Shown piece by piece: positions 32,627 to 41,515 of a DNA stretch of 64,000 bases (within the stretch, counting starts at the first letter, position 1; each line of letters opens with the position of its first letter). Below the pieces are notes generated by a model. That model did not search any database, had not been told where the DNA came from, and was given only the letters and a program-made list of their open reading frames with translations. The position numbers were made by a program, and so were the translations under genes. The DNA is from Mycobacterium heidelbergense (lineage in GTDB: Bacteria; Actinomycetota; Actinomycetes; Mycobacteriales; Mycobacteriaceae), in assembly GCF_010730745.1 (NCBI RefSeq), contig NZ_AP022615.1:3038001-3102000 (forward strand), in the 5' to 3' direction.

Positions 32627-34194
32627 GCACCGACGAGTCAAGAAGGACCATTCGCCGCGCGCTGATCAGCGTGTACGACAAGACCGGGCTGATAGACCTC
32701 GCCCAGGGGCTGACCGCGGGGGGTGTGGAGATCGTCTCGACCGGATCAACAGCGAAAACCATTGCCGACAAAGGGATTCCCGTGACTCGCGTGGAGGAGC
32801 TGACCGGCTTCCCCGAGGTGCTCGACGGCCGGGTCAAGACGCTGCACCCGCGGGTGCACGCCGGCCTGCTCGCCGATCTCCGCAAACCCGAGCACGCCGC
32901 GGCGCTCGAACAGCTCGGCATCGCGGCGTTCGAACTGGTCGTCGTCAACCTGTATCCGTTCAGCGAGACCGTCGACTCCGGCGCCGGCGTCGACGAGTGC
33001 GTCGAGCAGATCGACATCGGCGGGCCGTCGATGGTCCGGGCGGCCGCGAAAAACCACCCCAGCGTGGCGGTGGTCACCGACCCCCGTGGGTATGACGGCG
33101 TGCTCGCCGCGGTGCGCAGCGGCGGATTTACCCTCGCCGAGCGCAAAAGGCTGGCGTCGCTGGCCTTTCAGCACACCGCGGAGTACGACATCGCCGTCGC
33201 CGGCTGGATGGAGTCGACGCTGGCGCCCGAGCATCCGCCCACGGCGTTCCCGCAGTGGCTGGCCGGCAGCTGGCGGCGCACGGCGATGCTGCGCTACGGC
33301 GAGAACCCGCACCAGCAGGCCGCGCTCTACGGCGACCCCGGCGCCTGGCCGGGCCTGGCGCAGGCCGAGCAGCTGCACGGAAAAGAGATGTCCTACAACA
33401 ACTTCACCGACGCGGACGCGGCCTGGCGCGCCGCCTTCGACCACGAACAGACCTGCGTGGCAATCATCAAGCACGCCAACCCTTGTGGGATCGCGATCTC
33501 GTCGGTGTCGGTCGCCGACGCCCACCGCAAGGCGCACGAATGCGACCCGCTGAGCGCCTTCGGCGGAGTGATCGCGGCGAACACCGAAGTCAGCCTGGAG
33601 ATGGCGGAGTACGTGAGCACCATCTTCACCGAGGTGATCGTCGCACCGGCCTACGCGCCGGGCGCCGTCGACGCGTTGACGCGCAAGAAGAACATCCGGG
33701 TGCTGCTGGCCTCCGAGCCGCTGGCCGGCGGTACCGAGCTGCGGCCGGTCAGCGGGGGGCTTTTGGTGCAGCAGCGCGACCAGCTCGACGCGCACGGTGA
33801 CAACCCGGCGAATTGGACGCTGGCGACCGGATCACCGGCGGACCCGGCGACGTTGAGCGACTTGGCTTTTGCGTGGCGGGCCTGCCGCGCGGTCAAGTCG
33901 AATGCGATCGTGATCGCCGCCGACGGCGCCACCATCGGCGTCGGCATGGGTCAGGTCAATCGGGTCGACGCCGCCCGGCTGGCCGTCGAACACGGCGGGG
34001 ACCGGGTGCGCGGCGCGGTCGCGGCCTCCGATGCGTTCTTCCCGTTTCCCGACGGACTCGAGACGCTGGCCGCCGCCGGGGTCAAGGCGATAGTGCATCC
34101 GGGCGGGTCGGTCCGCGACGACGAGGTGACCGCGGCGGCGGCCAACGCCGGCGTCACCGTGTACCTGACCGGGGCCCGTCACTTCGCTCATTAG
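32623..34194 (+). CDS. purH: Bifunctional AICAR transformylase / IMP cyclohydrolase PurH
   Basis: Last two steps of IMP synthesis; 523 residues. The N-terminal cyclohydrolase domain (about 1-200) has RALISVYDKTGLIDLAQGL, STGSTAKTIADKG and GRVKTLHPRVHAGLL. The C-terminal transformylase domain has RYGENPHQQAALY, IIKHANPCGIA (catalytic Lys-His) and a C-terminal FFPFPDGLETLAAAGVKAIVHPGGSVRD. Four-base overlap with purN. Standard length, nothing unusual. Confidence 0.97.
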   Translation: MSTDESRRTIRRALISVYDKTGLIDLAQGLTAGGVEIVSTGSTAKTIADKGIPVTRVEELTGFPEVLDGRVKTLHPRVHAGLLADLRKPEHAAALEQLGIAAFELVVVNLYPFSETVDSGAGVDECVEQIDIGGPSMVRAAAKNHPSVAVVTDPRGYDGVLAAVRSGGFTLAERKRLASLAFQHTAEYDIAVAGWMESTLAPEHPPTAFPQWLAGSWRRTAMLRYGENPHQQAALYGDPGAWPGLAQAEQLHGKEMSYNNFTDADAAWRAAFDHEQTCVAIIKHANPCGIAISSVSVADAHRKAHECDPLSAFGGVIAANTEVSLEMAEYVSTIFTEVIVAPAYAPGAVDALTRKKNIRVLLASEPLAGGTELRPVSGGLLVQQRDQLDAHGDNPANWTLATGSPADPATLSDLAFAWRACRAVKSNAIVIAADGATIGVGMGQVNRVDAARLAVEHGGDRVRGAVAASDAFFPFPDGLETLAAAGVKAIVHPGGSVRDDEVTAAAANAGVTVYLTGARHFAH

Positions 34195-34294
34195 GCGGGC
34201 CCGGGCCGACCCTTGCTACGCGGTCGCACAGGCCAATAGCATCCGAATTTGGGCTCGCGACTACGGGTCCTAGCCGAATTCGAGAGGAAATGAG

Positions 34295-34849
34295 ATGCGT
34301 GCAATGACAACACGAGCAGCGGCATTCTCGGCGGCAATCGTAGGGTTTGCGCTGATCGGCGCCGGGTGTGGCCACGCGAACAAATCCAACGAGACAACGG
34401 GTTCCTCCGCGACGTCGTCGGTGACGACCTCCGCAGGCGCCGGTTCCTCCGCGACCACGAGCGCGAGTGCGGCCGCGCCGTCGACCCAGATCACGGGGGC
34501 CAACGGCACGGCGTACACGGTTCAGGGGCCGATTCTCGACAAGTACAACTCCCTTGACGAGAAGGCGCGGAAAGATCTGGGCGCCCCGACGGGCAATCAG
34601 CAAACGAACCCGGATGGTGGCATTTATCAACAGTTCGACGGCGGCGTGATCGTTTATAAGACACAGGCCTACGTCGTGTGGGGCAAGATCCGGGATAAGT
34701 GGAACCAGCTCGGCGGTTCGCAGGGCAAGTTGGGTTATCCGACGAGCGACGAGGTGGATACTCCCGACGGCCTGAAGAAGTCGACGTTCGAGCACGGCAC
34801 GATCACGTGGAAAGCGGGCGACGCCGAGGCCACCGCCACGTTCAGCTGA
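34295..34849 (+). CDS. LGFP-repeat lipoprotein
   Basis: 184 residues, ATG after GAGAGGAAATGAG. A lipoprotein-type signal (RAAAFSAAIVGFALIGAGC, Cys25; Gly at -3 makes the lipobox imperfect) is followed by a Ser/Thr/Ala-rich linker (about 30-66) and LGFP-type repeats: KDLGAPTGNQQ, GGIYQQFDGGVIVYK, KWNQLGGSQGKLGYPTSDE, GLKKSTFEHGTITW. LGFP modules bind cell-wall arabinogalactan in corynebacteria, so an envelope anchor is likely. Lower GC than its neighbours and absent from this place in M. tuberculosis (recalled), so probably an insertion between purH and the AAA gene. Confidence 0.82.
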   Translation: MRAMTTRAAAFSAAIVGFALIGAGCGHANKSNETTGSSATSSVTTSAGAGSSATTSASAAAPSTQITGANGTAYTVQGPILDKYNSLDEKARKDLGAPTGNQQTNPDGGIYQQFDGGVIVYKTQAYVVWGKIRDKWNQLGGSQGKLGYPTSDEVDTPDGLKKSTFEHGTITWKAGDAEATATFS

Positions 34850-34941
34850 CGTCTTCGGACGCGACACGCCGAACGCGCGTCGCGAAAATCACTGTCATCG
34901 CCGGTGCGCAGACGCCAATCCGCCACGCGACGTAGCGTGGA

Positions 34942-36327
34942 GTGGTGCCATCACCAAGTCATCTGCCCCGCACCGTCGGTGAGTTGCGCGCCGCCGGTCA
35001 CCGTGAACGGGGTATCAAACAGGAAATCCGCGAAAACCTGCTGACCGCGCTGGCGGCCGGAGACGAGATCTGGCCGGGCATTCTGGGCTTCGACGACACC
35101 GTGTTGCCCCAGCTGGAGCGGGCGCTGATCGCGGGTCACGACGTCGTGCTCCTCGGCGAACGCGGCCAGGGCAAGACGCGGCTGCTGCGCGCGCTGGCGG
35201 GGTTGCTCGACGAGTGGACACCCGTGATCGCCGGGGCCGAACTTGGCGAGCATCCGTATCGGCCGATCACGCCGGAGTCGATCCGGCGGGCCTACGAGCT
35301 CGGCGACGACCTGCCCGTCGAGTGGAAACACCGCAGCGAGCGCTACACCGAGAAGCTGGCCACCCCGGACACCAGCGTCGCCGACCTGATCGGTGACATC
35401 GACCCCATCAAGGTCGCCGAGGGCCGCAGCCTCGGGGACCCGGAGACCATCGCGTACGGGCTGATCCCGCGCGCGCACCGCGGCATCGTCGCGGTCAACG
35501 AGCTGCCCGACCTCGCCGAGCGCATCCAGGTGTCGATGCTCAACGTCATGGAGGAGCGCGACATCCAGGTCCGCGGCTACACGCTGCGGCTGCCGCTGGA
35601 CGTGTTGGTGGTCGCCAGCGCCAACCCCGAGGACTACACCAACCGCGGCCGCATCATCACCCCGCTCAAGGACCGGTTCGGCGCCGAGATCCGCACCCAC
35701 TACCCGCTGGAGCTGGAGGCCGAGGTGGGCGTGATCATTCAGGAAGCGCACCTGAGCGCGCAGGTGCCCGACTACCTCATGCAGGTGATCGCGCGGTTCG
35801 CCCGGTACCTGCGGGAGTCCAACTCGGTCGACCAGCGGTCCGGGGTGTCGGCGCGGTTCGCGATCGCCGCGGCCGAGACCGTCGCGGCCGCCGCCCGGCA
35901 CCGCGGCGCCGTGCTGGGGGAGACCGACCCGGTGGCCCGGGTGGTCGACCTGGGCACGGTGATCGACGTGCTGCGCGGCAAGCTGGAATTCGAGTCCGGC
36001 GAGGAGGGCCGCGAACAGGCCGTGCTGGAACACCTGTTGCGTCGCGCGACCGCCGACACCGCGGCCCGGGTGCTGGGCGGCCTCGACGTCGGTTCTTTGG
36101 TGGCCGCGGTCGAGGGCGGTGCGGCGGTGACGACGGGGGAGCGGGTGTCGGCGAAGGACGTGCTGGCCGCGGTCCCGGGGCTGCCCGTCGTGGACGCCAT
36201 TGCGAGAAAGCTGGGCGCGGAATCCGAGGGCGAGCGCGCCGCGGCGCTGGAGCTGGCGCTGGAGGCGTTGTATCTCGCCAAGCGCATCGACAAGGTGTCC
36301 GGGGAGGGCCAAACCGTCTATGGCTAA
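34942..36327 (+). CDS. MoxR-type AAA+ ATPase (magnesium-chelatase-like)
   Basis: 461 residues. Walker A GERGQGKTRLLRALAG (about 70-85), Walker B-like GIVAVNELPDLAERIQVSMLNVMEERDIQVRGY, sensor-1 VLVVASANPEDYTNRGRIITPLKDRF, arginine-finger and sensor-2 region downstream. The presensor insert is typical of the MoxR/BchI clade. These ATPases act as chaperones that remodel or load metal into target complexes together with a VWA-domain partner. The partner gene overlaps the last eight bases here. GTG start; TAGCGT nine bases upstream suggests a leaderless or nearly leaderless transcript. Counterpart Rv0958 (recalled). Target unknown. Confidence 0.9.
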   Translation: MVPSPSHLPRTVGELRAAGHRERGIKQEIRENLLTALAAGDEIWPGILGFDDTVLPQLERALIAGHDVVLLGERGQGKTRLLRALAGLLDEWTPVIAGAELGEHPYRPITPESIRRAYELGDDLPVEWKHRSERYTEKLATPDTSVADLIGDIDPIKVAEGRSLGDPETIAYGLIPRAHRGIVAVNELPDLAERIQVSMLNVMEERDIQVRGYTLRLPLDVLVVASANPEDYTNRGRIITPLKDRFGAEIRTHYPLELEAEVGVIIQEAHLSAQVPDYLMQVIARFARYLRESNSVDQRSGVSARFAIAAAETVAAAARHRGAVLGETDPVARVVDLGTVIDVLRGKLEFESGEEGREQAVLEHLLRRATADTAARVLGGLDVGSLVAAVEGGAAVTTGERVSAKDVLAAVPGLPVVDAIARKLGAESEGERAAALELALEALYLAKRIDKVSGEGQTVYG

Positions 36328-38290
36328 AGGCCATTCGTCGCGATACTCGGCGTACACCGGCGGGCCCGACCCGCTGGCGCCGCCGGTGGATCTGCGCGAG
36401 GCTCTCGAACAGATCGGTCAGGACGTGATGGCCGGCACCTCGCCGCGGCGTGCGTTATCCGAGCTGTTGCGCCGCGGCACCAAGAACATGCCCGGGGCCG
36501 ACCGGCTGGCGGCCGAGGCCAACCGGCGTCGACGGGATCTGTTGCGCCGCAATAACTTAGACGGCACCCTGCAGGAGGTCAAGAAGCTGCTCGACGAGGC
36601 CGTGCTGGCCGAGCGCAAGGAGCTGGCCCGCGCGCTGGACGACGACGCCCGCTTCGGCGAACTGCGGCTGGACGCGCTGCCGGCGTCGCCGGCCAAGGCC
36701 GTGCAGGAGCTGTCCGACTACGACTGGCGCAGCAACGAGGCGCGCCAAAAGTACGAGCAGATCAGGGATTTACTCGGCCGCGAGATGCTGGACCAACGCT
36801 TCGCGGGCATGAAGCAGGCGCTTCAGGGCGCCACCGACGAGGACCGCCAGCGCGTCAGCGAGATGCTGGACGACCTCAACGAGCTGCTGGACAAGCACGC
36901 CCGCGGCGAGGACACCCAGCAGGACTTTCAAGACTTCATGGACAAGCACGGCGAGTTCTTCCCGGAGAACCCGCGCAATGTCGAGGAGCTGCTGGATTCG
37001 CTGGCCAAGCGCGCCGCGGCCGCGCAACGCTTCCGCAACAGCCTGAGCCCGGAGCAGCGCACCGAGCTGGATGCCTTGGCGCAGCAGGCATTTGGCTCCC
37101 CGGCGTTGATGCAGGCGTTGAATCGGCTCGACGCGCATCTGCAGGCCGCGCGGCCGGGCGAGGACTGGACCGGCTCGCAGGAGTTCTCCGGCGACAATCC
37201 GTTCGGCATGGGCGAGGGCACCCAGGCGCTGTCCGACATCGCCGAGCTGGAGCAGCTGGCCGAGCAGCTCTCGCAGAGCTATCCGGGTGCCACCATGGAC
37301 GACGTCGACCTCGACGCGCTGGCACGCCAGCTCGGCGATCAGGCCGCCATCGACGCCCGAACGCTCGCCGAGTTGGAACGCGCGCTGGTCAATCAGGGCT
37401 TCCTGGATCGCGGTTCCGACGGTCAGTGGCGGCTCTCGCCGAAGGCCATGCGCAGGCTGGGGGAGACGGCGTTACGCGATGTGGCGCAACAGCTTTCCGG
37501 CCGTCGCGGCGAGCGTGACCATCGGCGCGCGGGCGCCGCCGGTGAGCTGACCGGCGCGACCCGGCCGTGGCAGTTCGGGGACACCGAGCCGTGGAACATC
37601 TCCCGCACGTTGACCAACGCGGTGCTGCGGCAGGCGGGGACGTCGACTATCGACGGCCCGATTCGCATAACCGTCGACGACGTCGAGGTGTCGGAGACCG
37701 AGACCCGTACGCAGGCCGCGGTGGCGCTGTTGGTCGACACCTCGTTTTCGATGGTGATGGAGAATCGCTGGCTGCCGATGAAGCAGACGGCGCTCGCGCT
37801 CAACCACCTGGTGTGCACGCGCTTTCGCTCGGATGCCTTGCAGATCATCGCCTTTGGCCGCTACGCCCGGACGGTGACGGCCGCCGAGCTCACCGGCCTG
37901 GAGGGCGTCTACGAGCAGGGCACCAACCTGCATCACGCGCTGGCACTGGCGGGTCGCCACCTGCGCCGGCACCCCAACGCGCAGCCCGTCGTGCTGGTGG
38001 TGACCGACGGTGAGCCGACCGCTCACCTGGAGGACTTCGACGGCGACGGCTCGGCGGTGTTCTTTGATTACCCGCCGCATCCGCGGACCATCGCCCACAC
38101 CGTGCGCGGATTCGACGACATGGCCCGGCTCGGTGCGCAGGTGACGATCTTCCGGCTCGGCAGCGACCCCGGCCTGGCGCGGTTCATCGACCAGGTCGCC
38201 CGCCGCGTCGAGGGGCGGGTCGTGGTGCCCGATCTCGACGGCCTGGGCGCGGCGGTGGTGGGGGACTACCTGGGGTCTCGGCGGCGCTAG
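36320..38290 (+). CDS. VWA-domain protein, partner of the MoxR-type ATPase
   Basis: 656 residues from ATG 36320, overlapping the AAA gene by eight bases in another frame. The first about 450 residues are helical and charged, with coiled-coil-like stretches (LQEVKKLLDEAVLAERKELA; DRQRVSEMLDDLNELLDKHA; AELEQLAEQLSQ). The C-terminal about 190 residues are a von Willebrand A domain with a complete MIDAS: ALLVDTSFSMV (DxSxS), EQGTNLHHAL (Thr), VVTDGEPTAH (Asp). The pair resembles RavA-ViaA and MoxR-VWA systems. Substrate complex not evident from the neighbours. Confidence 0.9.
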   Translation: MAKGHSSRYSAYTGGPDPLAPPVDLREALEQIGQDVMAGTSPRRALSELLRRGTKNMPGADRLAAEANRRRRDLLRRNNLDGTLQEVKKLLDEAVLAERKELARALDDDARFGELRLDALPASPAKAVQELSDYDWRSNEARQKYEQIRDLLGREMLDQRFAGMKQALQGATDEDRQRVSEMLDDLNELLDKHARGEDTQQDFQDFMDKHGEFFPENPRNVEELLDSLAKRAAAAQRFRNSLSPEQRTELDALAQQAFGSPALMQALNRLDAHLQAARPGEDWTGSQEFSGDNPFGMGEGTQALSDIAELEQLAEQLSQSYPGATMDDVDLDALARQLGDQAAIDARTLAELERALVNQGFLDRGSDGQWRLSPKAMRRLGETALRDVAQQLSGRRGERDHRRAGAAGELTGATRPWQFGDTEPWNISRTLTNAVLRQAGTSTIDGPIRITVDDVEVSETETRTQAAVALLVDTSFSMVMENRWLPMKQTALALNHLVCTRFRSDALQIIAFGRYARTVTAAELTGLEGVYEQGTNLHHALALAGRHLRRHPNAQPVVLVVTDGEPTAHLEDFDGDGSAVFFDYPPHPRTIAHTVRGFDDMARLGAQVTIFRLGSDPGLARFIDQVARRVEGRVVVPDLDGLGAAVVGDYLGSRRR

Positions 38291-38613
38291 CTTTGTCGGG
38301 TGTTCGCTGGGGTGTCGAGGCTGTGGTGGTCACAGGTGTCACTCGCGTCCCGGCTTCGGAGGCACATACTTCTTTGCCCACCTACCAGCGACAAGCGCGG
38401 TGGGCTGTCGCACGGGATTGGCGCGCGACGTCGGCCCACCGCTCAACGGCCGGGCATCGAGACTGCGGTGGGAGCGGCTCCCGAGGCGAAAAGCTAGCCG
38501 TGGACGCAGGCTCGATGCCGCCAGCGCAGACTCGGCGCCAGCAGCATCTGGTCACCACCCCCGACGGACGTACGGGCGGACCACCAGCGCGCACGGGTGG
38601 CGGTGGGCCGAAG
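38291..38613. other. 323-base intergenic region, no supported gene
   Basis: Between the convergent VWA gene and LLM gene. Open frames here overlap one another without ribosome sites or family motifs. In M. tuberculosis several genes including a toxin-antitoxin pair occupy the following interval (recalled); nothing of that is recognisable here. No strong hairpin found by eye. Confidence 0.5.
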
Positions 38614-39759
38614 TCACAGTCTCTTGAGCCCGCGCAGGATCTTGAAGAAGGGTGCGCTAGATGCGAGGCCTTTCCGCAGCGTCGGCTGCAGGTGGCTGAG
38701 ATTGTTGACAACGAGATAGCGCACCCCGTGGTCGCGCCACTGCGCAGCCTGATCGATGACCTCGTCGGGCGTCCCGGCCAGCAGCGCATCTTTGAGCAGC
38801 GATACCGGGACGTCTTTGACGTAGGACAGCACCGTCTGCTCGTCTAACGTTTGCGGGATCAGATCCTGGGCGCCGGCGAAGTCATGCCCAAGCGGGTGTT
38901 GCACGCCGTGGTCGGCCCACATCTGGCCCGGAATGATGAGCGCGAAGGCTTTCGCGGCATCGGAGTTCAGCGTCTGCTCGACCTCGTCGCGGCTTCGCCC
39001 GGTGACGACGAAGATCGAGAGCGCCGGCGTGATCGAACCGGGGTCCCGCCCGGCGTTGGACGCCGCCGTGTGCACAGTTACAAGGCCGGATGCGTAGGCT
39101 TCGGGCCCCGAAACCAGCCCGGGGAACCAGGCGTCGGCGTAGCGCCCGGTGGCTCGCAGCATCCGCGGGCCCTTGGCGGCGATCCATATCTCGGGCCATT
39201 TGCCGCGGTAGGGCGGCAGGTCAAACACCGCGTTACGCAAAGGGAAGTACGCCGACTCACGCGAGATGGGTTCGCCGCGCGAGTTCCACAGCGCGCGGAT
39301 TGTGGCGATCGCCTCTTCGAAGCGCGCCACGGGTTTGGTCCAGTCCACCCCGTAGGGCTCATTGCCCTCCCGCTCCCCGACGCCGATGCCGAGGATGGCG
39401 CGGCCGCGGGTGATGAGATGCAACGTGGCCGCGGCCTGCGCGGTGACCGCCGGATGACGCCGGTTGGCGTCCGTGACGCCGATGCCAAGCCGCAGGCGTG
39501 CAAAGCGGTTGCGGGAGGCGAGATATCCGAGCATCGTCCACGGTTCGAATTGGGCGTCGATCTTCGGGACGAGTTTGGCGACACCAAGGTAGTCCGGCGT
39601 AGCGATCGAGCGCGGGAACAGCGAATTGAGGTGGTCGGCCACCCAGTAGGAGTCGACGCCGCTCGCCGTGGCCATCAGCACGTTGGCGTGAGGGAGCGCG
39701 GTCGGGGAATATCGAGAGTTGAGGAGCTGAGTGCTGAGGCCGACTCGGACCTGGTTCAC
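38614..39759 (-). CDS. LLM-class oxidoreductase resembling phthiodiolone dimycocerosate ketoreductase
   Basis: 381 residues from GTG 39759 (AAAGGCGAGG just upstream); the frame is open further upstream. The sequence resembles remembered M. tuberculosis Rv2951c closely and along the whole chain: GVDSYWVADHLNSLFPRSIA, VPKIDAQFEPWTMLGYLA, RRHPAVTAQAAATLHLITRG, GIGVGEREGNEPYGVDWTKP, and LPPYRGKWPEIWIAAKGPRM. Rv2951c reduces the keto group of phthiodiolone with F420H2 in PDIM synthesis. No PDIM genes are here; the divergent neighbours are a P450 and a sulfotransferase. Probably reduces a keto-lipid or polyketide made elsewhere. Confidence 0.87.
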   Translation of the reverse strand: MNQVRVGLSTQLLNSRYSPTALPHANVLMATASGVDSYWVADHLNSLFPRSIATPDYLGVAKLVPKIDAQFEPWTMLGYLASRNRFARLRLGIGVTDANRRHPAVTAQAAATLHLITRGRAILGIGVGEREGNEPYGVDWTKPVARFEEAIATIRALWNSRGEPISRESAYFPLRNAVFDLPPYRGKWPEIWIAAKGPRMLRATGRYADAWFPGLVSGPEAYASGLVTVHTAASNAGRDPGSITPALSIFVVTGRSRDEVEQTLNSDAAKAFALIIPGQMWADHGVQHPLGHDFAGAQDLIPQTLDEQTVLSYVKDVPVSLLKDALLAGTPDEVIDQAAQWRDHGVRYLVVNNLSHLQPTLRKGLASSAPFFKILRGLKRL

Positions 39760-40133
39760 ACACCTCGCCTTTCGCAGGAATTGAAGCATTGTGGCGGTCC
39801 CAGCCCGGCCCCGGCCGGTCTCTAGCTTGCCACCGCTATTTGATGCTGGCCAGCGCCGGTCGGCGGACATCGAGGACCTCCGTCAGCGCCACGGCGTCAC
39901 CTCGCTTCGAACCGGGTTGACATCTGTCGAATAGGTGATTGTGGCCCGAAATCGCGTGCAGTTCGACACGCGCCGGTAGTCTTGCACTGTTCCGAAACCT
40001 CATCTGCCTGAGACCTGGGGGCAATGACAGCGACGCTATCCGATCCCGAAGCAGCACAGGGTCGGGTGCCGAGGGCGGATACCCGTTCGAGCGCGGCACC
40101 TTGTACCCTGCGCCGGTTACGCAAGGTGCGACC
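39760..40133. other. 374-base divergent promoter region of the LLM and P450 genes
   Basis: Holds the promoters of both divergent transcription units. A perfect -35 hexamer TTGACA lies at 39917-39922 on the plus strand, but no good -10 box at 16-18 bases. The P450 frame stays open through this region; I treat it as untranslated. No clear operator palindrome. Confidence 0.45.
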
Positions 40134-41498
40134 GTGTTGACTGAGAAGCTTGCAAGCCATCGCGAGCCAGTTCGCGTTGGCTTTCCTGTGACCGCGACGA
40201 TGAGGCGCGACGCGCGGCTTGCGCGGGCGTGCGCGCCCATGCTGGCAAAAGTGCTCGCGCTCACCGCCGCCAGGAAAGCGCGGTCGAAGCTGGTCGACAA
40301 CCATGACCCAAAGCATGTGCAGATCACCGACTTTGACCCCTTGAAACCAGCGATAGCCCGCGACCCCTACCCGTATTACCGGGAGCTTTTGGCGGGCGAG
40401 CGGGTGCACTACAACCCCAAGCGCGACGTCTACATCTTGAGCAGATACTCCGACGTCCGCGAGGCCGCGCGCAACCACGACGCGCTGTCCAGCGCCGGTG
40501 GAGTCACCCTGTCACGGGGGGCGCCCCCTTTTCTTCCCACCTCTGACCCGCCCGTCCACACTCGGATGCGCAAGCAACTGGCACCGGGTATGGCGCGCGG
40601 CGCGTTGGAGTCCTGGCGTCCGATGATCGACGAACTTGCCCGTGAACTGGTTTGCGGGCTGCTGGGCCAGGCGACCGCGGACGTCGTCTCCGCCGTGGCC
40701 GCACCGATGCCGATGCGCACCATCACCAATGTTCTCGGCGTAGCGGGACCCGACGAGGCCGCGTTCTGCCGCTTGTCCAACCAGGCGATTCGCATCACCG
40801 ATGTCAAGCTGTCGGTGCCGGGGCTGGTTTCGCTGGTGCAAGGCTTCACCGGATTTCGGCGATTGCGCAAGCTCTTCACCCACCGACGCGACAACGGGCT
40901 GCTGGGGGAGTCCACCATTCTCGGGCAGCTTGCCGCGCACGCCGAGCAGAGCCGGATCAGCGATGACGAATTGTCCTTGTTCGCGGTGTTGCTGCTGGTC
41001 GCCGGCTACGAGACCACCGCGAATATGATCAGTACCTTATTCCTCACGCTGGCCGACTATCCCGATCAGCTCAAGCTCCTTGCAGAGCGACCAGACCTGA
41101 TCCCGTCGGCGATCGAGGAGCAACTTCGCTTTATGTCGCCGGTCCAAAACATCTGCCGCACAGCGCGCGTCGACTATCCCGTCGGTGAGGCCGTCATCCC
41201 GGCGGGCTCTCTGGTGCTGCTGGCGTGGGGTGCGGCCAATCGCGACCCGCGCCAATTCGACGACCCGGATGTCTTTCGCGCCGACCGCAACCCGTCCGGG
41301 CATCTCGCGTTCGGCTCCGGCATCCACTCGTGTCCCGGGACGCAGCTGGCGCGGATGGAAGGCCAGGCGGTCCTGCGCGAGATCGTCGCCAACATCGACC
41401 GGATCGACGTCGTCGAGCCGCCGGCGTGGACGACGAACGCCAACCTTCGCGGCCTGACCCGGCTACGGGTCGCCGTTACGCCCCGCGCGACCGCATAG
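40134..41498 (+). CDS. Cytochrome P450
   Basis: Haem-thiolate monooxygenase, 454 residues from GTG 40134, chosen because AAGGTG lies seven bases upstream; GTG 40188 and ATG 40200 are alternatives. Motifs: helix C DPPVHTRMRKQLAPGM, I-helix VAGYETTAN (about 289-297; conserved acid and Thr), ExxR at 329-332 (EEQLR), haem loop LAFGSGIHSCPGTQLARM with Cys400. The N-terminal 60 residues are longer than in soluble bacterial P450s. Followed after 17 bases by a sulfotransferase in the same direction; divergent from the ketoreductase-like gene. A substrate handed from P450 to sulfotransferase (hydroxylation, then sulfation) is a natural reading. Confidence 0.92.
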   Translation: MLTEKLASHREPVRVGFPVTATMRRDARLARACAPMLAKVLALTAARKARSKLVDNHDPKHVQITDFDPLKPAIARDPYPYYRELLAGERVHYNPKRDVYILSRYSDVREAARNHDALSSAGGVTLSRGAPPFLPTSDPPVHTRMRKQLAPGMARGALESWRPMIDELARELVCGLLGQATADVVSAVAAPMPMRTITNVLGVAGPDEAAFCRLSNQAIRITDVKLSVPGLVSLVQGFTGFRRLRKLFTHRRDNGLLGESTILGQLAAHAEQSRISDDELSLFAVLLLVAGYETTANMISTLFLTLADYPDQLKLLAERPDLIPSAIEEQLRFMSPVQNICRTARVDYPVGEAVIPAGSLVLLAWGAANRDPRQFDDPDVFRADRNPSGHLAFGSGIHSCPGTQLARMEGQAVLREIVANIDRIDVVEPPAWTTNANLRGLTRLRVAVTPRATA

Positions 41499-41515
41499 AG
41501 CGTGTCCGACGCGCA

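Noticed and set aside
38291..38613. Toxin-antitoxin pair in the gap after the VWA gene
   Set aside because: M. tuberculosis has one nearby, but no VapB/VapC-like frame can be read here.
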